Part shown: positions 28,431-37,571 of the stretch, in pieces
How the letters are laid out: every line of letters begins with the position of its first letter
How positions within the stretch are numbered: the stretch's first letter is position 1
Assembly (NCBI RefSeq): GCF_003946095.1
Contig: NZ_RHOD01000006.1
Location: 1-64,000 of the forward strand
Length of the DNA: 64,000 nucleotides
Direction: 5' to 3'
Source: Levilactobacillus lindianensis
GTDB lineage: Bacteria > Bacillota > Bacilli > Lactobacillales > Lactobacillaceae
Made by a program: the position numbers and the translations under genes
The notes under the pieces: model-generated
The model's input: only the letters and a program-made list of their open reading frames with translations
Told to the model about the DNA's origin: nothing
Database searches by the model: none

Positions 28431-29078
28431 TTAGGCTTCGGTTGGAAAGTGGGCGATCACCTGGTAGATGGGCCCCTTAGCCGAAAACTTCTGTTCATAT
28501 TCAGTTTGAATATCTTCGACGCCATCAGTTGCGGCATGAAGATCCAGCCAGACCCCATCGAACACCATTGGGAAGTTGTTTAAGCTCCACAGGGAATATT
28601 CGAAGAGCCCACGATTATCGGTCTTAAATTGAATCTGGCCACCTTCTGCTAAAACGTCTGCATAGTGGGCCAAGAAGACGGGGGATGTCAACCGCCGCTT
28701 AGCGTGCCGTGTCTTAGGCCAAGGATCGGAGAAATTAAGATAAATATTCGTAATCTCACCTTTAGCGAAGAAAGTATTGATAGCCTCGCCATCCGTCCGA
28801 ACCATTTGAATATTGGTCAGCTCACTGGCAACAACCTTCTTCAGTGCTGCCGCAATCACTGACATCTGAATTTCAATTCCAATAAAGTTCTGGTCAGGGT
28901 GTTGTCGCGCCATTTCAACAATGAATTGGCCCTTCCCCGTCCCAATTTCAACATTCAGGGGTTGGTCTTTAGGAAAGCGACTCTGCCAGTTGCCCATCAG
29001 AGCTTCTGGCGTTTCCACCATTTGATCGGGGTGATCGGCCAAATAATCCTTCGCCCACGGCTTATTACGTACACGCAT
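28431..29078 (-). CDS. trmB: tRNA (guanine-N7-)-methyltransferase TrmB
   Basis: A 215-residue SAM enzyme forming m7G46 in tRNA. SAM loop VEIGTGKGQFI and the catalytic NFSDPWPKTRHAKRRL are intact. It is 60 bases downstream of a ytmP-like kinase gene, the same pairing as in B. subtilis. Confidence 0.95.
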   Translation of the reverse strand: MRVRNKPWAKDYLADHPDQMVETPEALMGNWQSRFPKDQPLNVEIGTGKGQFIVEMARQHPDQNFIGIEIQMSVIAAALKKVVASELTNIQMVRTDGEAINTFFAKGEITNIYLNFSDPWPKTRHAKRRLTSPVFLAHYADVLAEGGQIQFKTDNRGLFEYSLWSLNNFPMVFDGVWLDLHAATDGVEDIQTEYEQKFSAKGPIYQVIAHFPTEA

Positions 29079-29138
29079 CGTATATCCTCCTTTAATGACA
29101 ACGGCGGGCGCAAGGTTATCCTCGCTCCCGCCAAAAAC

Positions 29139-29930
29139 TCAGTCTGTGACTGCCTCTCGAGTCAGTCGTTCGAGTAAAATTAAATGTTGATTCATGATCT
29201 GGAACCGTTGTTGATGATAGCTTTCCGCAATGACGGTCAAGCAATGAACTCTGGCATACCAGTTCACCCGAGCCGTTAAGTCCGGGGTCACCCGTTCGCC
29301 GTAGTCCTGTAACCAACGTTGCCATTCCTCGACGGGCACATACTCACAGAGTAACGCCCCAAGGTCCAGCGCTGGATCGGCAAAAGTTGCTGCATCCCAG
29401 TCCACCAGATAGAGGCGACTGCGATCGGACAACAACCAATTCTTATGATTTAAATCACCATGACAAACTTCATAACGGGTCTTGGGCAGCTGTGGCTGTT
29501 CACTCTGCAAGGCAGCAAAGGCCGATTGGATTAACGGATGACGCCGTAAATCCAAAGCCAACGCCGGTTGCAAGTGTGTCAATAGCTGGGCGGGCGTGGT
29601 GAAACGTCCGCCGACTTTTAATAACATATCATGTAATAAATGGGAATGGTGTACGCGGTGCAATAACCGAGCCACGCGTTGCTCGCGCATTTCCTCACGA
29701 TGCAGTGTCCGGCCATTCAACCATTCCTGAGCGGTCATGACGTCCCCAGATGCCAAGCGTTTCGTCCACACTAACCGCGGTGTAATACCTTCCATGGAGA
29801 GTGCAGCCAGAAATGGTGATGCATTCTGTTTTAGAAACACCTTTTGTGAGGCTTTAGTCCCCATATACGCTGTGCCGGTATTACCGCCCAGCGGATACAG
29901 ACTCCAGCCGTCACTTATGTCCAGTGCCAT
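29139..29930 (-). CDS. ytmP: YtmP-like aminoglycoside/choline-kinase-fold phosphotransferase
   Basis: 263 residues with a protein-kinase-like fold: catalytic loop HGDLNHKNWLL and metal-binding DWDAATFADPALDLG, as in APH/ChoK enzymes. The substrate is unknown. ATG 29930 has GAGGAGG seven bases upstream; the GTG two codons earlier is too close. Presence next to trmB supports the YtmP assignment. Confidence 0.8.
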   Translation of the reverse strand: MALDISDGWSLYPLGGNTGTAYMGTKASQKVFLKQNASPFLAALSMEGITPRLVWTKRLASGDVMTAQEWLNGRTLHREEMREQRVARLLHRVHHSHLLHDMLLKVGGRFTTPAQLLTHLQPALALDLRRHPLIQSAFAALQSEQPQLPKTRYEVCHGDLNHKNWLLSDRSRLYLVDWDAATFADPALDLGALLCEYVPVEEWQRWLQDYGERVTPDLTARVNWYARVHCLTVIAESYHQQRFQIMNQHLILLERLTREAVTD

Positions 29931-29988
29931 GTCCACCCCTCCTCGATTTGTCAGCTATTATTAATTCTATTGGGAAATCGAGGCCGCG

Positions 29989-31215
29989 TCAACCCCTATT
30001 TTCGGCCGACCGCTTCAAACGTTGCGGTGTATAGATCCGTGCCAGATACCAAACTTCGAGCACCTCAACAATTAACGTCACTGCCGCTGGCAAGAGCTGC
30101 TGGTTGGCCACCACGACGACGATCCACAACAGGACTGCCGTCACACTGAGGATCAAAGTCATCAGGGTCACGAAACTCTTCAACCGTTGGGCACCCGCTA
30201 CCGGATAGACGTGGGTGAAGACAATATCATCGTATTGGTGGAAGAATGGCAAGAGTTGAAATCCAATCAGATAGATGAAGAGCGCCGCAAGGATCACGGG
30301 TAGCCACTCACCTCGAATAAAGTACAACAACAGCATGCCAATCACCGTCAGTCGGACAATCAGGCCACTGAACTCGGTCCCCCGGGCCATCCCCCGACTA
30401 AACAAATAGAGGTAGGTTTGGTCATGCGCCGGTTTAATCAACTGGAAAAGGCCATCGAGATAGCGACGACGTTTGATGGTTCCAGATAACATCGGTACTT
30501 CGGTAAACATGTTGAAGAACCGGTAAATGCCGAGCATCCGGTTATCCTCAATCTTAATCTGTTCTCGCCAACGAATCTGTTGCGTTTGCCAATGTCGTTG
30601 GAACCAAATAGCGACCGCAACATCAGCCACAATGGCCAAAACCAGAGCCACAATCGGCGTCAGCCACAGGCCACAAGCTAACACAATGAGACTCAGTCCC
30701 CATTTGACGGGCCACCGATTCATCCGTGTCTGCCCGGTAACCTGATAGGCACTGGCAAGGTCCAACCGCAGCAGGGTATCCTTTAAGGCTACCTGCGTAA
30801 TCAAGAGGAATAACACGGGTGTCACCGTCCACCCGAGAGTCACCGCTAAAAATGGTGACAAGAGGAAGATCGCGATGACCTGAGTAGCTTGTGCAATCAC
30901 CTGGCTGTACCGCCGTGCGGCAACCAGATAGGCGTGCATGGCCCGCTCCTTAGGAAGTAAGAAGACACGGTCGGCATCCTCAATGAGGGTCGCCAATCGG
31001 CCAATCTGGGCCACAATGGTCAGCACCAGCAAGGCAACCAGTGGGGCCCACCATTCGTGACCGTGGAGCTGTTTCAGCACATTGGAATAGCCGAGTCCCA
31101 AACCACCGAGGAAGAATAGTAACGCGAAAACGAAGAAGTCATTGAAAACCAGCCGTAGATACTTCGCCATTTCCCGGAGATGGCGCTGCAGCCGAGTCTT
31201 AAATAAACCGGTCAT
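29989..31215 (-). CDS. ecsB: ABC transporter permease EcsB
   Basis: A 408-residue polytopic protein with about eight to ten hydrophobic segments, N-terminal basic cytoplasmic stretch (LFKTRLQRHLREMAKYLRLVFND) typical of EcsB. In B. subtilis EcsAB affects secretion, competence and processing of membrane proteins; the transported substrate is not settled. Overlaps ecsA by four bases (ATGA), so tightly coupled. Confidence 0.88.
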   Translation of the reverse strand: MTGLFKTRLQRHLREMAKYLRLVFNDFFVFALLFFLGGLGLGYSNVLKQLHGHEWWAPLVALLVLTIVAQIGRLATLIEDADRVFLLPKERAMHAYLVAARRYSQVIAQATQVIAIFLLSPFLAVTLGWTVTPVLFLLITQVALKDTLLRLDLASAYQVTGQTRMNRWPVKWGLSLIVLACGLWLTPIVALVLAIVADVAVAIWFQRHWQTQQIRWREQIKIEDNRMLGIYRFFNMFTEVPMLSGTIKRRRYLDGLFQLIKPAHDQTYLYLFSRGMARGTEFSGLIVRLTVIGMLLLYFIRGEWLPVILAALFIYLIGFQLLPFFHQYDDIVFTHVYPVAGAQRLKSFVTLMTLILSVTAVLLWIVVVVANQQLLPAAVTLIVEVLEVWYLARIYTPQRLKRSAENRG

Positions 31216-31946
31216 GAGCGATCAACCTTCGTCATCGAAAGGTAGATATCGTTCAGTGATTCCCCCGCTTCCGGAAGAGCGGCTTGTAATTCGCTGAGGG
31301 TTCCTTCAGTCTTCACCTGACCATCGTGGAGCAACACGAAGCGATCACAGTATCGCTGGGCTGTATCCAAGACGTGGGTGGACATCAAGATGCTAGCTCC
31401 CTGACGCTTACGTTCCTCAATCAGATTCAGGAGGTCATTAACGGCCAATGGGTCCAGTCCCAGGAAGGGTTCGTCAATGATAAAGAGTTTGGCTGGCGTC
31501 AAAAAGGCACAGACGATCATGACCTTTTGCTTCATCCCCTTGGAAAAGTTCGCGGGGAACCAATCCAGCTTATTATCTAAACGAAATGTCTTCAAGAGCT
31601 TGTGCGCCGTGGCCCAGGCCTTTTCATGATCCAAATCATAGGCCATCATGGTGACCTCAAGGTGTTCTCTTAGGGTCAGTTCCTGATACAAAACTGGGGT
31701 TTCAGGAATATAGGCAATCTGCTGCTTGTAAGCCTGACTATCCTGATCAATGGTCACCCCATTCAGGGTAATCGTCCCCTGATGAGGCGTTAACAGGCCA
31801 ATGACGTGGTTAATCGTGGTGGACTTCCCGGCACCATTTAATCCGATCAAGCCTACCAATTCGCCGTCCTTAACATCAAAACTAATATCTTTTAAGACGG
31901 GAATTTGGGAGTAACCTCCCACAACATGGCTGACTTCTAAAGCCAT
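31212..31946 (-). CDS. ecsA: ABC transporter ATP-binding protein EcsA
   Basis: A 244-residue ABC ATPase: Walker A GLNGAGKSTT, signature FSKGMKQKV, Walker B LFIIDEPFLGLD and a switch His in STHVLD. ATG 31946 with GAAGGG six bases upstream is preferred to the ATG two codons earlier. Divergent from hit, as in Bacillus. Confidence 0.9.
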   Translation of the reverse strand: MALEVSHVVGGYSQIPVLKDISFDVKDGELVGLIGLNGAGKSTTINHVIGLLTPHQGTITLNGVTIDQDSQAYKQQIAYIPETPVLYQELTLREHLEVTMMAYDLDHEKAWATAHKLLKTFRLDNKLDWFPANFSKGMKQKVMIVCAFLTPAKLFIIDEPFLGLDPLAVNDLLNLIEERKRQGASILMSTHVLDTAQRYCDRFVLLHDGQVKTEGTLSELQAALPEAGESLNDIYLSMTKVDRS

Positions 31947-31983
31947 AAACATCCCTTCATTTCTTCATAATTTAACCGCACCA

Positions 31984-31992
31984 TTATACCAT
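31984..31992 (-). promoter_or_regulatory. Extended -10 promoter of ecsAB
   Basis: TGGTATAAT on the minus strand, perfect -10 (31984-31989) with a TGn extension; the -35 is poor. Confidence 0.5.
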
Positions 31993-32041
31993 AGGCGACC
32001 CGACAAACGAACGGTTGGGATGAAACAGCAGTGATTGCTGG

Positions 32042-32049
32042 TGTATAAT
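32042..32049 (+). promoter_or_regulatory. Extended -10 promoter of hit-yhaH
   Basis: TGTATAAT with a perfect TATAAT at 32044-32049, 31 bases before the hit start; no strong -35. Confidence 0.5.
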
Positions 32050-32079
32050 GAAAGAACTACAGTGAAAGAAGGAGATTTA

Positions 32080-32538
32080 ATGGCGACTATGACGTTAGAA
32101 CCACATTACGATGATGATTGTGTTTTTTGCAAGATCTTAAAGGGCGACATTCCCAGTTATACCGTTTATGAGGATAACATTGTGAAGGCCTTTTTGGACA
32201 TCTCCCAAGGCACCCCCGGCCACACACTGGTCATTCCTAAGACCCACGTGCAAGACATCTTTGCCTATGACGAAGACCTGGCTGCCGCTGTCTTCACCCG
32301 GATTCCCAAGATTGCTCGGGCCATCAAGGCTGCCGATCCCACGATTTTGGGGATGAACATTGTCAATAACAACGGTGAAGTGGCCTACCAGTCCGTTCTC
32401 CACTCCCACTTCCACCTGATTCCACGCTACACGGATCACGATGACTTCAAGATGATCTTCAAGGATAACGCGGCAAACTTCACCCCAGCTTCATATGGCG
32501 TCATTCAAGCTAAAATTAAGGAACAATTGGAGGATTAA
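32080..32538 (+). CDS. hit: HIT family protein
   Basis: 152 residues. The histidine triad appears as HSHFHLI, with CVFCKILKGDIPSY near the N-terminus. The family hydrolyses nucleotide phosphoramidates and related conjugates; cell role unclear. ATG 32080 is behind AGAAGGAG. Two bases separate it from the YtxH-like gene. Confidence 0.9.
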   Translation: MATMTLEPHYDDDCVFCKILKGDIPSYTVYEDNIVKAFLDISQGTPGHTLVIPKTHVQDIFAYDEDLAAAVFTRIPKIARAIKAADPTILGMNIVNNNGEVAYQSVLHSHFHLIPRYTDHDDFKMIFKDNAANFTPASYGVIQAKIKEQLED

Positions 32539-32540
32539 CC

Positions 32541-32861
32541 ATGGGAATTAGCCGATTCATTGGCGGTCTCACCCTTGCCACCGGCGTTGGTTTGGCCGCT
32601 TACCTTACCTTAACCAAACAGGACCCGATCACGTGGGCCAAACACCTGAAAGCGCAAGCCCAACACACGGCAACTAAGGCTAGTGAGGCGCAGAACGCTC
32701 AGGAACGCTTGACTGAGAGCGCTCAAAAGCTCGGTGCGGCCGTCGAAGCCAGCACTCCTGCTCTGGAAGATATTCAGCACGACATTGAGAAGTTTCAATT
32801 CAAGATTGCCCCCCGTGTTGCGGTGATTCAAGAGACGTTGGATCGTTGGGAACAGGACTAA
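32541..32861 (+). CDS. yhaH: YtxH/YhaH-like membrane-anchored protein
   Basis: 106 residues: an N-terminal hydrophobic segment (about 5-24) and then a long charged, Ala/Gln-rich helix likely to form a coiled coil (KAQAQHTATKASEAQNAQ and following). It matches YhaH/YtxH-type general stress proteins in position (after hit) and form. Function unknown. Confidence 0.65.
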   Translation: MGISRFIGGLTLATGVGLAAYLTLTKQDPITWAKHLKAQAQHTATKASEAQNAQERLTESAQKLGAAVEASTPALEDIQHDIEKFQFKIAPRVAVIQETLDRWEQD

Positions 32862-32914
32862 ATTTGAACTTTTTGTAAAGCTTCTCGTACCTTTTTGGGT
32901 TTGCGTTTTTTTGT

Positions 32915-32945
32915 GTTATGATGTCTGAGTATGGTGTTTACACCA
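32915..32945 (+). promoter_or_regulatory. prsA promoter with palindrome at the predicted start of transcription
   Basis: Extended -10 TGTTATGAT (-10 at 32917-32922) with a weak T-rich -35. TGGTGT-TT-ACACCA (32932-32945) is a perfect palindrome just after the expected start site and might be an operator. Confidence 0.4.
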
Positions 32946-32973
32946 ATCTTGATGAATGGATGTGTTGAGCAAT

Positions 32974-33894
32974 ATGAAGAAATGGTTAATCGCCCTCGCT
33001 GGTGTGTTACTGACTGTAACACTTGCTGGTTGTGGGAACCAAACCGTTGCCACTACTAGTGGTGGTAAGGTCACAGAAAGTGCTTACTACAGCAGTCTTA
33101 AAGGGACTTCTTCTGGTAAGCAAGTTCTGCAACAAATGATCTTAAACAAGGTCTTGGAAAAGCAATACGGTGACAAGGTTAAGAAGTCTCAAGTTACCAA
33201 GCAATTTAACCAATACAAGGCACAATATGGCTCATCCTTCAAGAGCGTTCTTTCCCAAAGTGGGATGACGGAATCCAGCTTAAAGACTGAAATCCGTTCG
33301 AACTTACTTTTGAAGCAAGCCGTAAAGGACAACGTTAAGGTAACGGATGCGCAACTTAAGAAGCAATTCAAGAGCTACGAACCAGAAGTTACGGTTGCCC
33401 ACATCTTAGTTTCCAAGAAGTCGACCGCTAACACGATTATCGACAAGTTGAAGGACACGAAGAAGAGCGACTTGACTAGCGAATTTACTACTCTTGCTAA
33501 GAAGTACTCTACTGATACTGCTACCAAGAACAAGGGTGGTAAGTTAAGTGCCTTCGATAGCACCGACACTTCTTTGGACTCAACCTTTAAGAAGGCTGCC
33601 TTCAAGCTGAACACGAACGATTACACGGCAACTCCCGTTAAGACCCAATACGGTTACCATGTTATCTTGATGTTGAAGAACCCTGGTAAGGGCACTATCA
33701 AGGAACACAAGGCCGAATTGACTAAGCAAATCATCGACAATGACATGAATGATTCAACCATTCTGCACAACGTGGTTGCTAAGGTCTTGAAGAAGGGTGA
33801 CGTTTCTATCAAGGATAAGGACATGAAGAACATCCTGGCTGACTACTTGTCATCAAGTTCCAGCACTTCGACGACTTCATCTTCATCTAAGTAA
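32974..33894 (+). CDS. prsA: PrsA-type extracellular foldase lipoprotein (parvulin PPIase)
   Basis: 306 residues. Lipoprotein signal with lipobox LAGC (Cys20), a helical N-terminal domain, a parvulin domain (about 130-235, VAHILVSKK...YGYHVILML) and a C-terminal Ser/Thr-rich tail. It folds exported proteins on the outer face of the membrane, which would include cell-wall enzymes such as the amidase and PBP in this window. ATG 32974 fits the signal peptide; no good ribosome binding site distinguishes it from ATG 32956. Confidence 0.88.
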   Translation: MKKWLIALAGVLLTVTLAGCGNQTVATTSGGKVTESAYYSSLKGTSSGKQVLQQMILNKVLEKQYGDKVKKSQVTKQFNQYKAQYGSSFKSVLSQSGMTESSLKTEIRSNLLLKQAVKDNVKVTDAQLKKQFKSYEPEVTVAHILVSKKSTANTIIDKLKDTKKSDLTSEFTTLAKKYSTDTATKNKGGKLSAFDSTDTSLDSTFKKAAFKLNTNDYTATPVKTQYGYHVILMLKNPGKGTIKEHKAELTKQIIDNDMNDSTILHNVVAKVLKKGDVSIKDKDMKNILADYLSSSSSTSTTSSSSK

Positions 33895-33907
33895 GCGTCA
33901 TAACTTA

Positions 33908-33946
33908 AAAGACATCCGATTTCGAAATGAAATCGGATGTCTTTTT
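33908..33946 (+). terminator. Terminator of prsA
   Basis: AAGACATCCGATTTC / GAAATCGGATGTCTT perfect stem, then a T-run; also usable from the minus strand. Confidence 0.85.
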
Positions 33947-33967
33947 TAGTTTCTATTTAATGATGCC

Positions 33968-34933
33968 CTACTCTTCGGGCTTGTCCGTCGACGGTCGGTA
34001 GAAACGCCGACCGTCCATGGCAAAGACCCGTTCCGAAAACTCACCCGGCTCGGTGTGTTCTACCACGGTATCTAACATCATGATTGAGGCATCAAGCTCA
34101 TCGAGTTGATGTAAGACGTCCGCCTCACGCAAGGCTGGCCGTACGGGTGACCCATACTCCAGCAACCCATGATGACTCAGAATCATATGCCGTAAGAGCA
34201 GCACGTCCTCGGCTTGCGGGTCCAACTTCAAAGGATCGCAAGCACGAACCAACTCACCATCGATCAAGACGATGTGCCCAATCAGATTGCCCGCCAGCGT
34301 ATAGACCGTCGACTTGGGGCCGGATAATTCAATCGTCTTGCCCAAGTCATGTAGAATGGCCCCCGCGTACAACAGTGGCCCGTTGAGATCGGGATACTGT
34401 GCTACCACTGAATGTGCTAATTTCAAAATGGAAATGGTATGAAAGGCCAAGCCCCCCTTGAAGGCATGATGATTACTCTTGGCTGCTGGGTAGGTGAAAA
34501 ATTGTTCCTGGTACTCCCCTAGCAGCTTGCGGACCAATCGGTTCCAAGTTGGTTGGGTAATTTCAAAAATCGTTTGATTAATGTAGTCTTCCATTTCTTT
34601 GCGATTCATGGGTGCCTGCTCGATAAAAGCCTCGGGATCGGCTGGCTCGCCCGGCTTGCTGAGTCGCAGATGGAAAATCTTGATCTGGGGATGCGTCTGA
34701 TAGTTCTCCCGCTTTCCCTGCAAGTGCACGACTCGCCCGGCGACGTAGTTTGCAATGTCTTCTTCCGAAGCATCCCAATACTTCCCAGAGATTTCACCGG
34801 AACGATCTTCGAACACGATGGCAATGTATTGTTTCCCATTTTTAGCCGTTCGCACGTCGGCTGACTTTAGCAAAACGAATAAGTCAACCGCCTCGTCGAC
34901 GGCATAGTCCATCAATTGTTTGGTTGCTGCCAT
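33968..34933 (-). CDS. yhaM: 3'-5' exoribonuclease YhaM
   Basis: A 321-residue nuclease with an N-terminal OB-fold (about 15-95) and an HD domain (AGAILHDLGKTIEL near 190 with flanking His residues). B. subtilis YhaM degrades single-stranded RNA and DNA and trims sRNA/mRNA 3' ends. Ten bases after yhaN, in one unit with yhaO-yhaN. Confidence 0.92.
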   Translation of the reverse strand: MAATKQLMDYAVDEAVDLFVLLKSADVRTAKNGKQYIAIVFEDRSGEISGKYWDASEEDIANYVAGRVVHLQGKRENYQTHPQIKIFHLRLSKPGEPADPEAFIEQAPMNRKEMEDYINQTIFEITQPTWNRLVRKLLGEYQEQFFTYPAAKSNHHAFKGGLAFHTISILKLAHSVVAQYPDLNGPLLYAGAILHDLGKTIELSGPKSTVYTLAGNLIGHIVLIDGELVRACDPLKLDPQAEDVLLLRHMILSHHGLLEYGSPVRPALREADVLHQLDELDASIMMLDTVVEHTEPGEFSERVFAMDGRRFYRPSTDKPEE

Positions 34934-34943
34934 AATAACCCTC

Positions 34944-37571
34944 CTAGTCCACTAATTGGATAATCTGTTGTTCGGCAACGTTTTCGGTCACGGCAGTATC
35001 CGCCGTCATCAGAATCACCTGAGTCTCACGACTAATCTCATCAAGTAATCGGTAGGCCTGCCGGCGGCGTTTCACATCAAAGTTCACAAAACCATCATCA
35101 ATGACCACGGGCATCTGAACCTGTTGTGTCATCACGATGGCAAAAGCCAACTTGACGGCAAAGTCGAGTTGTTCCGCGGTTCCTCGCGACAACTGACTGA
35201 CTGTGCGCCACTCACCATCGTGGCGGCGAACCCGCAACGTTGTTTCCGTTAACTCAATTTCAGTATACCGGTTTTCAGTTAATTTGCCATAAAATTCACT
35301 AGCTTTGGCGACAATCTGTGGCAATCGGTCACTGGAAGCCGCCGCCAATGCAGCGGCAATCCACTGGCTAGCTAGCCGGTCAACTAGCCACCGCTGGGTG
35401 GTTGCGATCATCCGAGTCTCCAGATCAGCTAACTTCTGTCGCAACACCGCTTGGGTTCCACTCGTAGTTAATTGATCGATCTGGCCAGCCAAAGTGGCCA
35501 GACGTTCGTTACCCGAATCCAACTGGGCCTGCGTTGCCGCCAAGCGCTGACGGGCCCGCTCAAATGCCGCCTGGAGTGTTGCCTCATCGGTCACCCCTTG
35601 CAGGGCAGCTAAGTCAGTCTTTCCCAGCTGGTGTGCGAGATCGGCACGGCGTTGTTGCCGTTGATCTCGCTCCTGGACGCTCCGATATTGCTGGTAAAAG
35701 GCTTGCGCATCCGCCACGTTACGTGTTTGCAGAAAGGTTGTGACCGCCGTGGTTGCTTGCTTCAGCCTAGTATGGTCGCGGGTAACCCGCTCACTTAAGG
35801 CACTGAGGTCACTGTCACGGGTTGCTAATCGCTGTTGTTGCCGTTGCAAATCCGTCAGTTGGTCCACTTGGTCTTGGAGCGGCTGGTCGACTAGCTCGGG
35901 GAGTAGCGCCGTCACTGTCGTTTGGAAAGTCTTCACCTTCTGCTGAGCGGTCTGGAGATCCGTGGTAACGCTCTCTAACTGCCGCGTTAGGCGTTCCCAT
36001 TCCGCAATCACTCCCTGCGCCGTGGCCCACTCCTCCAAAGGAATGTCTGCCATACCATGGCTCTCTCCGATGGTATCCAGCCGATTGGTCAACTCGGTCG
36101 TGGTACTCGTTCCCTCACGTAGCTGTGCTTGTAAGTCACGAATATCAGCTTCCAGCTCATCCGTCTGCTGGCTAGCAGGGGTTCCACCCGAAACGATGAA
36201 GGCCCCGTAATAGCCAACGGCTACCCCGACCAAGGCCCCACCAAGTTTAAGGAAGGCCGAGGGGAGAAATAATGAACCAATCAGTACGACCAACCCGGCG
36301 GCTAACCAACCGATCTGTTTATCCGCCAAGGGATTGCGCTGTTGTTGCCGCGTTGGTTGCTGTTGGCGGAACTGTTCATTCAAGTCATTTAGATTCTGTT
36401 GCAGGCGGCGCCGCTTCTGATTCGCCGTGGTGAGATCTTGGCGTAGCTGGTTAACCTCCTGTAATGTCGCCAACGAGAAGGCTCGCGGCATCTGCCCCTG
36501 ATGGGCATACTGTTGTTCTATGCTCCCCGCGCGGTCCTGAAGATCGGCCTGCTGAGCATGGGCCTGTTCGGCCGTGTGCTTCGCCACTAAAGTTTCTGGA
36601 ATGGCAGCCAGTGTAGGTGCCAGGCGATCGGCCGTCTCCAAGTAGCGTTGAAATAACGGCGTCAGTTGAGCCGCCTGGCGTTGGGCCGCCAGTTCCTGTT
36701 GATCATGGATCAGGCTTTCCTGCGTCACGCGTTGTTGGTTGACCAGCCGTTCCAAGGTCGCCGCATCTTCGGGGGCAAACCCAGCTTGCACCGGATCAGC
36801 CGCTGTAGCCAATGTCGCCCATTGTTGATAGATGGGCCATTTTGCCAGACGCTGTTCGCCAATGGCCACCTGTTGCCGATCGGCCTCTAGCTGCGTCCGC
36901 AAGCTAGCCTGATGTTGATTCAGTTGGCGCTGTTGGTCAAGCAGACGCCAATACTTCGGGTAGGCCGCATTCGCCCGCTCCAATTTCAGACGCAGATCTC
37001 GATACTCTTGGAGGTCGCGATTCAACTCCGGATTACGGCCCTGCGGCTTGTAACGGGCATTCGCTGCCTCATCCAATTGACTGGCCTGATCCAACCAGAA
37101 GTCACTTCCCACGGCCCCAACGTGCCGCAAATGCGCCACCAGTTCCTGCTTAGACGTCGTAAAGACTGCAGCCAACCGGGGCTCGTTGATGGCATAAACC
37201 TGTTGAAAAAGGATCGCGTCCATCGGTGCCAGCAGATGAGGCAAGCTTTCGGCAGGTAACTTCAGGTCACTTGTCGTATTATGTAGGGTCACCTTACCCC
37301 CGCGAGGACCATCGACGCGGGTGACCAGATAATCCTGGCCACCGTGGGTGAAGGCAATCTCACCACCAAACCGGCTCCCATCCAACGGTTCATACCGTAG
37401 CGTGGGATGCTTCTTTGTAGGAAAACCAAAGAGAATAGCGCTAATAAACTGCGTCAAGGTCGACTTTCCCGCCTCATTGGGCCCCAGAAACACAGAGAGA
37501 CCGGGACGCAGGTTGAAGGTCCGATCGTGAAATTGACCGAATCCATAAATTGTTAATCGGTTAAGATGCAT
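34944..37571 (-). CDS. yhaN: YhaN, SbcC/Rad50-like AAA ATPase
   Basis: 875 residues. N-terminal Walker A GPNEAGKST with FLGPNEAG at about 30-40, two long Gln-rich coiled coils, a central hydrophobic pair (about 430-470, LAAGLVVLIGSLFLPSAFL), and a C-terminal ABC-type signature and Walker B (MPVVIDDGFVNFD). It partners with the YhaO nuclease in double-strand-break processing. The hydrophobic pair suggests membrane association, also known for the family. ATG 37571 is six bases after GGAGG and overlaps yhaO by 11 bases. Confidence 0.85.
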   Translation of the reverse strand: MHLNRLTIYGFGQFHDRTFNLRPGLSVFLGPNEAGKSTLTQFISAILFGFPTKKHPTLRYEPLDGSRFGGEIAFTHGGQDYLVTRVDGPRGGKVTLHNTTSDLKLPAESLPHLLAPMDAILFQQVYAINEPRLAAVFTTSKQELVAHLRHVGAVGSDFWLDQASQLDEAANARYKPQGRNPELNRDLQEYRDLRLKLERANAAYPKYWRLLDQQRQLNQHQASLRTQLEADRQQVAIGEQRLAKWPIYQQWATLATAADPVQAGFAPEDAATLERLVNQQRVTQESLIHDQQELAAQRQAAQLTPLFQRYLETADRLAPTLAAIPETLVAKHTAEQAHAQQADLQDRAGSIEQQYAHQGQMPRAFSLATLQEVNQLRQDLTTANQKRRRLQQNLNDLNEQFRQQQPTRQQQRNPLADKQIGWLAAGLVVLIGSLFLPSAFLKLGGALVGVAVGYYGAFIVSGGTPASQQTDELEADIRDLQAQLREGTSTTTELTNRLDTIGESHGMADIPLEEWATAQGVIAEWERLTRQLESVTTDLQTAQQKVKTFQTTVTALLPELVDQPLQDQVDQLTDLQRQQQRLATRDSDLSALSERVTRDHTRLKQATTAVTTFLQTRNVADAQAFYQQYRSVQERDQRQQRRADLAHQLGKTDLAALQGVTDEATLQAAFERARQRLAATQAQLDSGNERLATLAGQIDQLTTSGTQAVLRQKLADLETRMIATTQRWLVDRLASQWIAAALAAASSDRLPQIVAKASEFYGKLTENRYTEIELTETTLRVRRHDGEWRTVSQLSRGTAEQLDFAVKLAFAIVMTQQVQMPVVIDDGFVNFDVKRRRQAYRLLDEISRETQVILMTADTAVTENVAEQQIIQLVD

